NCBI RefSeq assembly: GCF_023611505.1
Contig: NZ_CP097843.1
Location: 1,860,001-1,924,000, forward strand
Origin: Streptococcus oralis
GTDB taxonomy: Bacteria > Bacillota > Bacilli > Lactobacillales > Streptococcaceae
Length of the DNA stretch: 64,000 bases
Reading direction: 5' to 3'
Of the stretch, positions 38,601 through 48,838 are shown piece after piece. Numbering within the stretch: position 1 is the stretch's first letter; every line of letters starts with the position of its first letter. The notes under the pieces were generated by a model. That model was not told the DNA's origin. It saw only the letters and a program-made list of their open reading frames with translations, and did no database searches. Position numbers and translations under genes: made by a program.

Positions 38601-41559
38601 TTGGAGAAACTACCTCTGGGAAGGTTCCGGTAGACGGGAACCAAGGACCCTTATAGACAATCTTATTAGTCACCAGATCCTTGTTGTTAATCCGATAGAA
38701 CTTCAAAGTCTGAACCTTCGTATCCGCTGCCTCTGTGTTATCTTCATAAACATACTTGATGGTCTCTGTGACTGTCTTTGTTTCTTGAACTGCAGCTCCC
38801 TTATGACGTAGATGAACTTCAAAGGTTTGAAGATTTTCATTATAGGTTACACCAGTTGCTGGATAACCATCTGAAACGAGTCCATAATTTCGATCAGTAT
38901 ACGTCTTAATGGTTTCAGCTGTTCGATAAGGATCAGTCTGCCCATAAAAACCATTCAAATCCTTCGTTTCAAGCGTTTCTCCTGTTGTGTCATCGATATA
39001 AGTTACCTTTGCACTAGCTGGATTAGCTTTGTAAACGACTGTCTTTTCGATATTGGCACTGTTAGCCGTAATATTGTCAACTGCTGGAACCTCCGCTAAA
39101 TCTGGAGTGTAACCTTTGATTGTTGGTGATGTTACGGCCGCAAAACTTGTTCCATTTTCCGCTGTCCAATCACCAGTTGTAACATTTGTAACAAGGTCAG
39201 TTGTTGCTGTTCTGGTGAATTTTAAGCTACTAGTGTGGTCTGGAGCTGCTGGTGCACCGCCCTCGTATGTATAATGGATAGTTTCCTTAACCGTCTTTTC
39301 TTCTGCTACTGAAGTCTTTTTGTGTTTCAAATGAACTTCAAAGGTTTGAAGATTTTCATTATAGGTTACACCATTTGTTGGATAATTGTCTGAAACAAGT
39401 TCATAATTTTGATCGGTATACGTCTTAATGGTTTCAGCTGTTCGATAAGGATCAGTCTGCCCATAAAAACCATTCAAATCCTTCGTTTCAAGAACTTTTC
39501 CTCCGTTAGTATCATCGTCAATATACGTAACTTTGGCACTAGATTTTTTGGCTGAATAGACATAATAAAATTCTTGGTCGTTGCTAGTGAATGGAATTTG
39601 TTTAGTAGTCTTTAACTGTGTACCATACGACGCGATTGCCGTATCAGCTGTTACAAGTGTGTAGCCTGTAATTGTTTTTGGATTAGCGTTATAATCAGGG
39701 GTTGGAGTGGCAGTTCCTCCTGCTGGATAACCATATTTATAGTCCTGAGTTTCAATTTCCTTGCCGTTTGTATCGACATAGTGTATTGTAATCTTCTTCT
39801 GACCCACAGCACGCGCAACGGATGGGGTTGTTTTTGCAGAAAGCTTTTCCTCTTTTATCTTTTTTATAGTACCATTGTCATCAACACTATAACTAAAACT
39901 CTTAGACCCTTCACCTAGAGCATTTTCAATTGATGAATCCGCAAAAGTAATCCGAGTTGAATGACCTGTACCTTGAATAACGTTAGCATCTTTTAAAATA
40001 CTACTAACTTTTCTGTTAACCTCTTCTGTTCTATTAATTTCTTGATACTGATCGCCCATTTGAGCATAGTCGTCAGTTGGCCAAATATCATGATAGGTAG
40101 TAGCACCATTTCCTGTCATTTTTCCTAAATTAATAGCAACTGTGTAGGTCCCATTTCCATTATCAATAACAACCGAAGAGTTTTTACCTGCTTGTTTTAA
40201 TGCCTTAACAATCTCTTCATCAGTTGAATTTGCTGGCAGTTCAACTAATTTGTTATCTGGGTCTGAATTGATGCTAATAGAAGTTGAAGTATCTCCTTTA
40301 ACAAGATATTTTCCATCCTCACTAATTGCTAAAGTAGAAGTATATCTTTTAAGGTCTGGTTTGATACTAACAATTTTTGACCCATTACCTGGTTTTATAC
40401 GATGGACAGAAATGATATCACCATTTGGAATTCCTGTTTGTCCAGGGTTGATACCATCGCTTGACAATAAATTATTATAATAATTTGCATCCCCAGTTGA
40501 AGTGCCTATTTTTATTGAATTTGCTCTATCGCTACTTGCACTATTATAAACAGCAAAAGGCGCCTGTGCTTTCTCAAATGTTCTTGGTGTTGGTTTAAAA
40601 GTAAACTTATTGCCATTTATTTCTAAAATAATATTTTCATAACTTGATTTTGCTGTAAATTTCCCAATAGTCGCTGCTTTTTGAGTGACCGATACCGTCT
40701 TTTCAGTATTTTGAGGCATATCTTGGAAACTTTGGTCTAATGTAATTTCATAGGCCAGATTATTTGGATCTGAGTGCACAAATTTAATTGTTCCAACACC
40801 CTCGATACGCTCTGATGTTCCAGAACCAAGATTTGAATAATAGGCACCATACGCATTATTTGTTAATTTAACTGGAATACGGAGAACATCACCTTTTTTC
40901 AGCGTCCCATCTTGTGTGATTTTAAAGTCCATTTGAACCTTGTCAAAGGGAACTTCTTGAGCAGGCAAAGGTTTTGTATCACCTGAACGCATAACAGTTC
41001 CATCTTTAGTCGTAACCGTTACTGAAAAATTCGAGATTTGAGTTGGGTTTTGTTGCAAACTTCTGCGCGTACGTACCGGAGCAGTCGAACGAGGAGTAGC
41101 TGCTGTTTGCCCATCAGTAGACTTTTCAACCAGCTTAGACTCAACAGGTGCTGGAGTTTCTTTCGCGACTGCTGTCGAGTTTGAAGGAGCTACGGATCTT
41201 TTGTCTGCCCCTTCCACTTTAGGTGCATTTTTTGAAACTGACACTTCCTTTTCTGCTTGTTCAACAGTTGGTGCTGGACCAGTAGCTTTTTCTGTTTCCT
41301 TAACTTCTGTGGTTGAAGATACTTTCTCTGACTCCACCACTGCTGATTGATCACTATTATTTTCTGATTTCACATCAGTTGTCGAGCTAGTCTCTACTAG
41401 ACTGCTCAGATTGTTGTTTTCATCTGCTTGTACAGTTGGTGTGCCAAGCGCTACTCCATATATCGCCAAGCTAGCGATTGCAATCGAAACAAGTCCAACA
41501 TTTTTCTTTCGTAGAGAAAATTTTTCATGTCTTCCCTTGTAAATTTTAAAACTTTTCAC
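35608..41559 (-). CDS. LPXTG wall-anchored adhesin with MucBP/Mub-type repeats
   Basis: 1983 residues, starting at GTG 41559 with AAAGGAA upstream. Order: signal peptide of the YSIRK type (FSLRKKNVGLVSIAIASL, cleavage near TVQA), a Ser/Thr/Glu-rich stretch to about 170, a non-repetitive adhesin region to about 590, one MucBP-like unit (KKITIHYVDTNGKEIETQDY), then seven KVTY-type units alternating with Mub-B2-like segments (TINYVYEDDNTPAAPEKK and relatives), a Pro-rich spacer, and sortase signal LPRTGE with hydrophobic tail and KKEDE. Such repeats bind mucin or glycoproteins in related proteins. Two units (residues about 1275-1636) are nearly identical at DNA level. Located where two conserved chromosomal blocks meet. 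Confidence 0.92.
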   Translation of the reverse strand: MKSFKIYKGRHEKFSLRKKNVGLVSIAIASLAIYGVALGTPTVQADENNNLSSLVETSSTTDVKSENNSDQSAVVESEKVSSTTEVKETEKATGPAPTVEQAEKEVSVSKNAPKVEGADKRSVAPSNSTAVAKETPAPVESKLVEKSTDGQTAATPRSTAPVRTRRSLQQNPTQISNFSVTVTTKDGTVMRSGDTKPLPAQEVPFDKVQMDFKITQDGTLKKGDVLRIPVKLTNNAYGAYYSNLGSGTSERIEGVGTIKFVHSDPNNLAYEITLDQSFQDMPQNTEKTVSVTQKAATIGKFTAKSSYENIILEINGNKFTFKPTPRTFEKAQAPFAVYNSASSDRANSIKIGTSTGDANYYNNLLSSDGINPGQTGIPNGDIISVHRIKPGNGSKIVSIKPDLKRYTSTLAISEDGKYLVKGDTSTSISINSDPDNKLVELPANSTDEEIVKALKQAGKNSSVVIDNGNGTYTVAINLGKMTGNGATTYHDIWPTDDYAQMGDQYQEINRTEEVNRKVSSILKDANVIQGTGHSTRITFADSSIENALGEGSKSFSYSVDDNGTIKKIKEEKLSAKTTPSVARAVGQKKITIHYVDTNGKEIETQDYKYGYPAGGTATPTPDYNANPKTITGYTLVTADTAIASYGTQLKTTKQIPFTSNDQEFYYVYSAKKSSAKVTYIDDDTNGGKVLETKDLNGFYGQTDPYRTAETIKTYTDQNYELVSDNYPTNGVTYNENLQTFEVHLKHKKTSVAEEKTVKETIHYTYEGGAPAAPDHTSSLKFTRTATTDLVTNVTTGDWTAENGTSFAAVTSPTIKGYTPDLAEVPAVDNITANSANIEKTVVYKANPASAKVTYIDDTTGETLETKDLNGFYGQTDPYRTAETIKTYTDRNYGLVSDGYPATGVTYNENLQTFEVHLRHKGAAVQETKTVTETIKYVYEDNTEAADTKVQTLKFYRINNKDLVTNKIVYKGPWFPSTGTFPEVVSPKIDGYTPDKATVAAVEQITGDSADIEETVTYKADKQKVTYTIIDDTAQKTLKDKEVLTSGGSDTPLPDSAREKYDLMVNAYLAQGYELVSKDQLPAKFDLDSSHDQNVVVHLKHGTTDIQESKDVNLTVRYHGAGEQTPADKVQTATWTRTVTKDKITGTEVSTTPWTSDKVNYDAVPSPVIPGYSVDVETVPSEAVTQENIVKDVYYTIQTQKVTYTVVDETTGQTLENQVELTTGESGAALPAAAQTKYDTIVAGYLAQGYEVASKDELPAQFDTDSSVDQNVVIRLKHKVSTSTETKTVTQTINYVYEDDNTPAAPEKKASLTFTREVKTDEVTKDVTPGAWAPSTGTFPEVVSPTVDGYTPDKAKVDAENVTADQADIKVTVKYKADKQKVTYTVIDDTTNTTLEDKQELTSGNSDTPLPNGTEAKYDSIVDAYLTQGYELVSKDQLPAKFDLDSSYDQNVVVHVKHKVSTSTETKTVTQTINYVYEDDNTPAAPEKKASLTFTREVKTDEVTKDVTPGAWAPSTGTFPEVVSPTVDGYTPDKAKVDAENVTADQADIKVTVKYKTDKQKVTYTVIDDTTNTTLEDKQELTSGNSDTPLPNGTEAKYDSIVDAYLTQGYELVSKDQLPAKFDLDSGYDQNVVVHVKHGTSSSQENKAVSMTVRYHGAGSQTPADQVQIATWTRTVTTDKVTGSVVNTTDWTSDKANYDAVPSPVIPGYTVDIATVPSEAVTQENIVKDVHYTAQNTAQTQKVTYTVVDETTGQTLENQVELTNGESGTSLPAAAQTKYDTVIASYLAQGYEVVSKDELPAQFDTDSSVDQNVVIRLKHETVSVEETKQVSMTVRYHGAGGQTPADKVQTATWTRTVTTDKVTGSVVSTTDWRSDKANYDAVPSPVIPGYTVDVAIVPSEVVTQENIVKDVHYTTVPVAPEVPNTPDTPVKPGAPTTPFTPEHPAHTLPRTGESQVGSSLATLTGLGLLLSVLGLAGRQKKEDE
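36651..37736. repeat. Tandem 540-bp repeats inside the adhesin gene
   Basis: Two copies, 36651-37196 and 37191-37736, aligned line by line differ at only two positions (near 36683/37223 and 36894/37434). The period of 540 bp is 180 codons, so unit number can change without loss of frame. Confidence 0.9.
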
Positions 41560-41857
41560 TTTCTATATTCCTTTCTAAGTTTGACATATGATTATTTTAT
41601 TAGAGATAGACTTTTACAACCTCTACGCATAGAAAACCTCTATTTTACATTATACATTTTGACTTCTGATAATTCAACTGATACGGTTAAAATCCCCCTA
41701 TCCAATTCAGTGAAAATCTTAATCTATAAGCGATTTAAGCGAATATCGCATTGAATATGTTATCTTATTGAATCTCCCTGTTTATTATATCTTCAAGATG
41801 GTATTTAAGCAAAAACATCTTCTTTATAAAAAGAAGGTGTTTGTCAATATTCTACTC
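41560..41857. other. Adhesin upstream region and GH20 downstream region
   Basis: About 300 AT-rich bases. They hold the AAAGGAA ribosome binding site of the adhesin gene and the GH20 terminator at 41814-41843. No ORF with support and no recognisable operator. Confidence 0.5.
41814..41843 (-). terminator. Terminator of the GH20-side glycosidase operon
   Basis: AAACACCTTCTT...AAGAAGATGTTT hairpin followed by T on the minus strand. Confidence 0.7.
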
Positions 41858-43738
41858 TTAGGTCGTATAAATCGTCGATGCGGTCGCAATGGTGTGCCAC
41901 TGGTTGGCTGTTGTGGCTGCAAAGTCTTTGTCTCCATAAAAATCGTTGAATGGTAGGATTTCGACTTCTAATTCTTCGATACGGTCAAGCTGACCTGCTA
42001 AATAAGCCTCGATGCGACTTTCTGCTCGCTTGATCCTTTGCAAGAGTCCGCCCATACGGATATCTACTGTATCCAAACCAAAGACCTTGTTTTCTTTCAG
42101 CCATTGGTGGCTAAAGAGTTTGTGAAAGTGTTCGATTTGGCTTCTAAGTTTTGGTAATTCTTGTCTTGCGATTTCTTGCAGACTTTCTTTATCGTTTACT
42201 TGGTAGGCCTGACGGATGCGTCGTCCCACATCCACTTTACTGCTTAAAATCTGGTTCAACTGGGCCTGAGTTTCAAAGAGATAGGCGTAGAGGCCTGCTT
42301 TATCTTTGATAGAAGCAAGAGTTTCAGCCGCTTGAGCAAAGTGAGGTTTGTCCTGTTCAGGTGTCATGTGTCGGTCAAGAATAGGGCAGAGAACATCCTG
42401 ATAAAAGACGTAGCGGTTGGGATTGATACCACTGAGATTGCCTGGTAGATCTGGCAAGAGATTGGCTAGGTCAATCTGCATAAAGTCTTCAACCGAAAGA
42501 CCTGTATTGGTCTTGAAGTGAGCAGACAGACGGTCTAGGTCATTACGGTAGCTGAGTTCTGCCCAGATTTGCAAGCTTGGTAGGATAGAGAACTGGGCTG
42601 TTTCGCCACCATTGTCCCCCCAACCAGTCACAATGACTTCTTTGATCTGATTGGCACGACAGGCTTTATTGGCCTCAACAGCAATGAGACGGCTGAAATG
42701 GTTGTGAGGCGTAAAACCAATCCACTTCCAAGCACCACCTGCAAAGGCGATATCTTGGCTAATCTTATGGTGATTGCGGAAGTTACGGTTGTATTTTTCT
42801 TCGCTGTCTTGGTAATAATCCCAGTAAACCAAGGTTACACGGTCTTTGAGACGGTCTAGGTACAAGCGAGTTTCCTCTGGAATTTCCACATCACGGTCGT
42901 ACTGGCCATCTGCTGACATGAGTTTGAAGAACATATCGCTCCACATTTGGCAGTGGAAACCATACTTGTCTGCAATATCCAGCACGCGCTCCAAGTGTTG
43001 ACACATGAGGAGACTACGGTCCACAACACCGTTCAAAACGAGGTAGCGCCCCAAACCAACCAAATGAGCTTCATCCATCCCGATATTGACCTTACGAGTC
43101 TGCAGTTTAGACAGAGTCGCAAACATGCCATTAATCAGGTCATAAACCTTTTCTTCGCCAATAAGGAGAATGTCCTCCACATCACGGAGTTCTTGCACTT
43201 CCTTAACGCCCCATTTGACAAAGGCTGACAAGTGAGCCAAGGTCTGGATGCAGGGCACAAAGGTCATATCAAACTGCTGGGCATAGGATTCGATTTCCTG
43301 CAACTCTTCAGCTGAGTAGGCGCCACGGAAGTAACCAAAGTATGCCTGCCCCTCAATCTGATAGGTGTCTTCCATGTAAAGCTCAAAGGTTGAATAACCC
43401 ATGAGAGCCAAGACCTCAATCATCTGTTTGGCAGAAGCGACATTTAACACTGCATTTCGGGAACAGTCTGCCATGTAGGCCAACTCTTCGTAAGCTGCCT
43501 GCTCCTCAATCTCGACCTTATCCCCTTCTTCCAGAGCTGTTGCCAATAAGGACAAGGCGCGGTAGAGTTGATGGGGTTTGCGATAAGTCAGGTGATAGTG
43601 TCCACCCTCACCCTTGAGAGAGATAGAGGCTTGGTCAGACTGAGTGACTGCAACTTCCACATCTGGTAAAGAGATATGTTTTGTCAGCAAGTCGATTGCC
43701 TGAGTTTGTTTGGGACTAAGTCCTGTAAATCTTACCAT
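41858..43738 (-). CDS. Beta-N-acetylhexosaminidase, GH20
   Basis: A 626-residue cytoplasmic enzyme (no signal peptide) of the GcnA/GH20C type, which removes terminal N-acetylglucosamine or N-acetylgalactosamine. The catalytic Asp-Glu pair is in [15 protein letters not shown], with KVNIGM before it. Corresponds to SP_2141 (GH20C) in pneumococcus. It overlaps the ROK gene by 7 bases and ends the GH125-GH38-ROK-GH20 gene run. Role: trims imported N-glycan antennae. Confidence 0.93.
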   Translation of the reverse strand: MVRFTGLSPKQTQAIDLLTKHISLPDVEVAVTQSDQASISLKGEGGHYHLTYRKPHQLYRALSLLATALEEGDKVEIEEQAAYEELAYMADCSRNAVLNVASAKQMIEVLALMGYSTFELYMEDTYQIEGQAYFGYFRGAYSAEELQEIESYAQQFDMTFVPCIQTLAHLSAFVKWGVKEVQELRDVEDILLIGEEKVYDLINGMFATLSKLQTRKVNIGMDEAHLVGLGRYLVLNGVVDRSLLMCQHLERVLDIADKYGFHCQMWSDMFFKLMSADGQYDRDVEIPEETRLYLDRLKDRVTLVYWDYYQDSEEKYNRNFRNHHKISQDIAFAGGAWKWIGFTPHNHFSRLIAVEANKACRANQIKEVIVTGWGDNGGETAQFSILPSLQIWAELSYRNDLDRLSAHFKTNTGLSVEDFMQIDLANLLPDLPGNLSGINPNRYVFYQDVLCPILDRHMTPEQDKPHFAQAAETLASIKDKAGLYAYLFETQAQLNQILSSKVDVGRRIRQAYQVNDKESLQEIARQELPKLRSQIEHFHKLFSHQWLKENKVFGLDTVDIRMGGLLQRIKRAESRIEAYLAGQLDRIEELEVEILPFNDFYGDKDFAATTANQWHTIATASTIYTT

Positions 43739-44601
43739 TGGTTTTCCTCCTGTAACCAGTTGACAAGGGCACCGTAAAGATTGGCATCTGCATGATAGGT
43801 GCAGGCTTGGATGACAGGTGCGACCGTGTATTCTTCATAGGTATCGACAAAGTTATCAACAGCCTTCCTGACGCCTTGGATAAAATCAGGGTTTTGGCTG
43901 ATAGAGCCACCCAGACTAATAACATCTGGATCAATCAGATACTGAATATTGAGCAAACCTTGCGCCAGATTACGGTTCATGCGCAAAATAGCTTCTTGAC
44001 AAAGAGCATTGCCAGCTGCGGCCTCTTGGTAAATCTTGCGTCCGTCCCAGTCAGTCTGACCAGACTTCTTAATTACGTAGCGCACCATATTTCCAGTTGA
44101 CGCTAGGTGCGACCAGTTGTTGAGCTTTTCCGCAGGCTCGATAGTTGTCATGTAGCCAAACTCTCCTCCCAAGCCGTGGCGACCTCGGTGAAGTTTGCCA
44201 TTGATAATCATGGCTCCACCGATTCCTGTCCCAATCACGACACAGGCTGCATTTTCAATCTCTGAGTGAGCCAGCAGTTCACTAAGTCCAACACAGTTGG
44301 CATCATTTTCTAGATGGACAGGTAGTTGGTGATGAGCAAGGGTCTGGTACCATGAAAAACCATGAATATATGGAATAGCACTAATCCCCTCAATCACTCC
44401 TGTTTCTTGATTGACCGCGCCTGGTACACTCATGGCAATGCCGTTATAGTCTTGCTCTGACAGACGTTGGTCTAGCCAAGCCAGTAAATCCTCCAAGTTT
44501 TCTGGCGTCGGAGTACTTGTCTTATCTAGTATTTTCCCATCAGGAGTCAGACTGGCAAACTTAATCCCAGTCCCTCCGATATCAATGGTTGCAATCGTCA
44601 T
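43732..44601 (-). CDS. ROK-family sugar kinase or regulator
   Basis: A 289-residue protein with the ATP-binding [14 protein letters not shown] and the second motif [15 protein letters not shown]. The zinc-binding Cys cluster of many ROK proteins is absent after [14 protein letters not shown]. No DNA-binding domain, so a kinase (for mannose or N-acetylhexosamine) is more likely than a repressor. Between GH38 and GH20, as SP_2142 in pneumococcus. A hairpin with T run lies just upstream of its start (44611-44653). Confidence 0.9.
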   Translation of the reverse strand: MTIATIDIGGTGIKFASLTPDGKILDKTSTPTPENLEDLLAWLDQRLSEQDYNGIAMSVPGAVNQETGVIEGISAIPYIHGFSWYQTLAHHQLPVHLENDANCVGLSELLAHSEIENAACVVIGTGIGGAMIINGKLHRGRHGLGGEFGYMTTIEPAEKLNNWSHLASTGNMVRYVIKKSGQTDWDGRKIYQEAAAGNALCQEAILRMNRNLAQGLLNIQYLIDPDVISLGGSISQNPDFIQGVRKAVDNFVDTYEEYTVAPVIQACTYHADANLYGALVNWLQEENQW

Positions 44602-44610
44602 ATTTTCACC

Positions 44611-44653
44611 AAAAAAGGGGCGAATCAGTAGTTAGTCCTTACTCTTTCGCCCC
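44611..44653 (-). terminator. Hairpin between GH38 and ROK genes
   Basis: GGGGCGAA...TTCGCCCC followed by TTTTTT on the minus strand, ending about ten bases before the ROK start. It looks like an intrinsic terminator inside an otherwise co-directional gene run; partial read-through is presumably needed. Confidence 0.65.
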
Positions 44654-44697
44654 TCCTTTCTATCTCATAGTATTAGTTATAGAACACTTTAAAACTG

Positions 44698-47343
44698 TTA
44701 AATTTCTTCTTTTTTAATCAATTCTGTACGAATTTCTTGTGGAGCCAATAGTCCTGAATGAACTGGATATGGTCGTTCAAGTAAGTCCAAAATGGTTTGT
44801 TGGTGTTCTGAAATGCGCACATTTTCTTGACTCATATTGTAGTAACGGAGTACATATCCTTCTTCATTTTCCGCCACTTTAAAGGCTGTTGGGCAAACTT
44901 GTGGTAAGCTGAGTGCCGCATGACTCAAGAGGCTACCAGTCGCAGCAACACTTCCTTCTTGTTTAGCAACTTGAAGACTAGTGAATGGTGTTTGGAAGGC
45001 TTTGGCACGACGGAAGGCTGAGAAGCGTTCCCCTGCTTGGTGGCATTCAAGCGCAAACTCGACTTCAAACTCACGCAAGCACTGAGCCTCTGGTGTCGGA
45101 AAGTAACCCCAGTCACCTAGCTCACCTGAGGCACGAAGGATGGTCACTGCAATGGTATCGTCGCCAAGGATTTCATACTCGTGCAGTCCTTTATTAGCCA
45201 CCGTCACCCCTTTTTCATCATCATACAGACTGACAAAGGCTTGTTGGTGTTGTGGATTTTCAGGATTTTCCCAAGAAGCCGCTGGTTTATTTGGTCGTGT
45301 CACCACCTCATAGATGCTTTCAGAGTCATTGCTTGGACGAGTGTTATGAGTCTTAACCAAGAGACGGATACGGTGGTCCTTGGCTGTGTTAGTAAAGCGA
45401 GTCTTGAAGCGTATTTGTGGATTGTCAACAAAGACGGTCATCTCTGTTTCCAGAGGAAGGGTTGTCAACTCTTCTGAACGTCCAGCCTCACGCTTCATAA
45501 ACTCGATGATACCTCTCTGCTCCGCATCCAGTTTTTCGTCTGCACTTACTGGAATTGTCAATTCATGCTTGAGCAAGATCTTGGCAAAACGAGCTGTATT
45601 TTCCAAGACTTCACAGCCTTTGAGTTCTGCGTAGATAGGCTCTGTTCCTTTTGGTTGGAAGTAGATGTACTCATTTCCAATGTCACCACGGTCTTCAAAG
45701 CGAATAACATCTTCATAAGCTTCATGAGTTGTCTTGTCATAAACTGTGATGTTGTCATCCACACTGACTGTCACAAATGGCGTATCAATCACTCCATTTT
45801 GGTAAATACCATCACGGTGTTCTTGTTCTCCTTCAAGCAATTGGAAGGTTGTCCAAGAGAGAGGTGCTAGATGAACAGGGACTGTTACGCGCACTTGTCG
45901 AGCGATACGAGCCTGACGGAACTTGTCTTTTGGCAAATCATACTCAAAATTAGCTCCCAGATCTTCGATTTTCGCTTCTATAGCATGTCCTTCCAAGTCT
46001 TCGACACGGTAGTTTGGCAAGGTCAAGGCTGCCATTTTCTTATAACCTTCTGTTGGGTGCAATTCCTTGAAATCACAAATCGCCACATCAATCACTGTGC
46101 TGACCGTATCAACCTTGTCATGCAAGCCTGTATTGATAACCGTAAAGAGATGGTCGCTTTGGGCTTCGTGGGTTGCAATTTTACCCTTCCACTCGTTGAG
46201 AAGATTGGTCTTAACGAAGTTTCCTACTTGGTTGACCTTGGCAAAACGTGTCTCCATCTCGCGGTGAACTTCGTCCACGCTACAGCCACAGATACTATCA
46301 TGGGGCGCATTTTGTAGAAGGACTTTCCAAGCATAGGTCAACTGGTCCTTGTGGTTATGCCCGCCAGTGATGACAGTCAATGGTTCCACTACTTGCTCCA
46401 GCAAGTTACTGTTCTCTTGGAAGGCTTGTTTGAGGTAAATGCGGGAAGAAGAAGTGTTGGCAAGTGTGTACCAACCGTCTGTTTCTTGACTGGTCAACTC
46501 ACCTGTAACCGTTGATAGTTGCTCCGGTAGGGCACTTTCTACTGCGTGGATATAGTCATCAAATGAACTATGCACAAAGGTCACATCTGGGAAGAGTTCA
46601 TTTGCCACACGAATGGCTTCGCTCAGATTTCGCTGTACAGGCTGGTGATCACAGCCGTTCATCATCAACCATTGGTTGGTCGAAGCGTAGTCACGCACAT
46701 CTGCCAATTTTTGTTTCCAGAAAGTCAAGGCTTGGTCCTTATCCACTGGAATTTCATTCCCGTTACTGTACCAGTTGGCAAAGAGGATTCCGAGGACACG
46801 ACTTCCGTCCGCACCCTGCCAGTACATTTCTGAAAACTGGGAAGTGAACTGCTCATCTTCGAGGACTTGGTTGTCAAAGCCAATCGGCTTCACACCACGT
46901 CCAAAGGCTGCCACGTGAATGCCTGATTTTTGAAGGATTTGAGGAGCTTGTCCCATATTTCCAAAAGTATCTGGGAAGTAACCAATCTGGGTTGATTTGC
47001 CCCATTTTGCACATTCTGCTTGGCCAATCAAGGTATTGCGGACGTTGGCTTCACTTGAGATCAAGTAGTCATCCTGCAGGATGTAAAAGGGACCAATTTT
47101 GAGTTTGCCTTGGTCGATGTAATCTTGGACTTTGTCGCGATTTTCAGGACGAATTTCCAAGTAGTCATCGAGGACAATGGTTTGACCATCCAAATGGAAG
47201 CTCTTGAACTCAGGATCATTTTCAAAGAGGTCAAAGAGATTGTCAAACAACTCCACCAACTGCATGCGGTGGCTTTCAAAAGGTAAGTACCACTCACGGT
47301 CCCAGTGACTGTGAGAGATAATATGTACAACAACATTTTCCAT
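44698..47343 (-). CDS. Alpha-mannosidase, GH38
   Basis: About 881 residues. The metal-binding N-terminal motif is IISHSHWDREWYLPFE and the nucleophile lies in YFPDTFGNMGQAPQIL; the rest is the helical and large beta-sandwich domains of GH38. No signal peptide, so it acts on imported glycans. The start at 47343 (MENVVVHII) is chosen over the five-residue longer form. Equivalent to SP_2143 of pneumococcus, reported to cleave alpha-1,3-mannose of N-glycans. Confidence 0.92.
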   Translation of the reverse strand: MENVVVHIISHSHWDREWYLPFESHRMQLVELFDNLFDLFENDPEFKSFHLDGQTIVLDDYLEIRPENRDKVQDYIDQGKLKIGPFYILQDDYLISSEANVRNTLIGQAECAKWGKSTQIGYFPDTFGNMGQAPQILQKSGIHVAAFGRGVKPIGFDNQVLEDEQFTSQFSEMYWQGADGSRVLGILFANWYSNGNEIPVDKDQALTFWKQKLADVRDYASTNQWLMMNGCDHQPVQRNLSEAIRVANELFPDVTFVHSSFDDYIHAVESALPEQLSTVTGELTSQETDGWYTLANTSSSRIYLKQAFQENSNLLEQVVEPLTVITGGHNHKDQLTYAWKVLLQNAPHDSICGCSVDEVHREMETRFAKVNQVGNFVKTNLLNEWKGKIATHEAQSDHLFTVINTGLHDKVDTVSTVIDVAICDFKELHPTEGYKKMAALTLPNYRVEDLEGHAIEAKIEDLGANFEYDLPKDKFRQARIARQVRVTVPVHLAPLSWTTFQLLEGEQEHRDGIYQNGVIDTPFVTVSVDDNITVYDKTTHEAYEDVIRFEDRGDIGNEYIYFQPKGTEPIYAELKGCEVLENTARFAKILLKHELTIPVSADEKLDAEQRGIIEFMKREAGRSEELTTLPLETEMTVFVDNPQIRFKTRFTNTAKDHRIRLLVKTHNTRPSNDSESIYEVVTRPNKPAASWENPENPQHQQAFVSLYDDEKGVTVANKGLHEYEILGDDTIAVTILRASGELGDWGYFPTPEAQCLREFEVEFALECHQAGERFSAFRRAKAFQTPFTSLQVAKQEGSVAATGSLLSHAALSLPQVCPTAFKVAENEEGYVLRYYNMSQENVRISEHQQTILDLLERPYPVHSGLLAPQEIRTELIKKEEI

Positions 47344-47420
47344 GAAGTAAAACCTCATTCTAACTTAAATTTAAAAATATATTTGTGATTCTTTACCAGA
47401 ATCTATCGAGCTAAAACTCA

Positions 47421-48701
47421 TTATCGAATATCCAAGTAATCCAAGACTAACTCACAGAACATCATGTTGGCCCAGGAGAACCATTCGCGAGAGTAGAGCG
47501 TTGGATCATCTACGTGGAAGCTTTCATGCATGACACCTGTCCCACCATCGCAGGCAACGAGCTGATCGAGCAAAAATTTCTTCTCCGCCTTATCTCTTGT
47601 TGTCAAACCTTGGATAGAAAGGGCGATTGGCCAGATATAGCGATAGAAGGTATGAGAACTTCCGAGACCGCTAGCGTATGCTCCTTGGTAGAAGTATGGA
47701 TTTTCAGGACTCAGAATGGTGCGACGAGTAGCTTGGTAAACTTCATCGTCAATATCGCAGTAACCAAGATAGGGAGCAGCCAGTAGACTCGGTACGTTTG
47801 GATCATCCATGATGCTAGCATTTCCTAGGCCATCCACTTCAAAGGCGTAAATCTTTTCACCCTTGCTGTTGGTGGTGTAGGCATAGTTTTCAATACCTTC
47901 TTGGATCTCTGCTTGCAGGCGTTTAGCGTCTGCGATGATGTTTTGGCTATCTGTTAGGTCTAGTTCTGCAAAGATTTCTTGCACATAACCCAAGACAACT
48001 ACGGCAAACATATTGGACGGAATCAAATAGCTATACTGACAGCAGTCATCACTCGGACGAAAGGCTGACCAGGTCATACCTGTCACTGCAAAGTCAGGTC
48101 CAAAACCATCATTTACCAGTGTGTCTTCCTTTCGGTCTGTATCCCGAACAAAGCGATATGGAGAGTTGTTGTGGTCCTGCTCCACCGTCCAGAGATGAAG
48201 GATTTCCTTGGTTGCTGTAACAAAAGTTTCATCAAACTGACTGGTTTCACCAGTCTCTTTCCAAAGAAGATAAGCCAACTGTAATGGATAGCAAAGCGAG
48301 TCCACCTCATACTTGCGTTCCCAAATCCAGCCGTTAAGGTCTGTGTGATCAGTCTCATGGTGACCCTTCCAGTTCTCCTCAATATTAAAGGAGTTGGCAT
48401 AGGGATCCTTGAGCACCAAGGTCATCTGACGCTTGACCAAACCTGCAATGGTCTGACGTAAGAGAGGATCTTTTTTAGCCACATGCAAGTAGGGTCTGAG
48501 TTGGGCTGTTGAATCCCGAAGCCACATGGCAGGAATATCCCCTGTGAGTACAAAAGTTGAACCATCTTCTAGAATCTCGACCGTGTTGTCCAAGGTGTCG
48601 GTGTAGCAACGCTCAAAAACATCCACCCACTCCGGATGGTCCTTGGCCCGCTCCGCTACTTCATCTAGCCATTTTCTAACAATTTCTTTCAAATAAATCA
48701 T
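47421..48701 (-). CDS. Exo-alpha-1,6-mannosidase, GH125
   Basis: About 426 residues of an (alpha/alpha)6 fold: AMWLRDSTAQLRPYL and WIWERKYEVDSLCYP are family signatures. Cytoplasmic. The start at 48701 (MIYLKEIV) follows AAAGAGGAAA. It corresponds to SP_2144. In pneumococcus the next gene is GH92; here the nrd operon intervenes. Removes alpha-1,6-mannose during N-glycan breakdown. Confidence 0.92.
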   Translation of the reverse strand: MIYLKEIVRKWLDEVAERAKDHPEWVDVFERCYTDTLDNTVEILEDGSTFVLTGDIPAMWLRDSTAQLRPYLHVAKKDPLLRQTIAGLVKRQMTLVLKDPYANSFNIEENWKGHHETDHTDLNGWIWERKYEVDSLCYPLQLAYLLWKETGETSQFDETFVTATKEILHLWTVEQDHNNSPYRFVRDTDRKEDTLVNDGFGPDFAVTGMTWSAFRPSDDCCQYSYLIPSNMFAVVVLGYVQEIFAELDLTDSQNIIADAKRLQAEIQEGIENYAYTTNSKGEKIYAFEVDGLGNASIMDDPNVPSLLAAPYLGYCDIDDEVYQATRRTILSPENPYFYQGAYASGLGSSHTFYRYIWPIALSIQGLTTRDKAEKKFLLDQLVACDGGTGVMHESFHVDDPTLYSREWFSWANMMFCELVLDYLDIR

Positions 48702-48740
48702 CGTGCAGTTTCCTCTTTCAAACAAGTTTCATGTTCAGTA

Positions 48741-48786
48741 TAAAAAAAAACGCCTCCAAAAGATATACACAAACTAAAGGCGTTTT
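48741..48786 (-). terminator. Terminator of the nrd operon
   Basis: AAAACGCCT (48747-48755) and AGGCGTTTT (48778-48786) form a hairpin with a long T run on the minus strand. It isolates nrd from the GH125 gene. Confidence 0.85.
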
Positions 48787-48838
48787 GAAACAAACTTATG
48801 CAAAAAATTAAGTAGAGATTCCTATTGTTTCGTTTATT

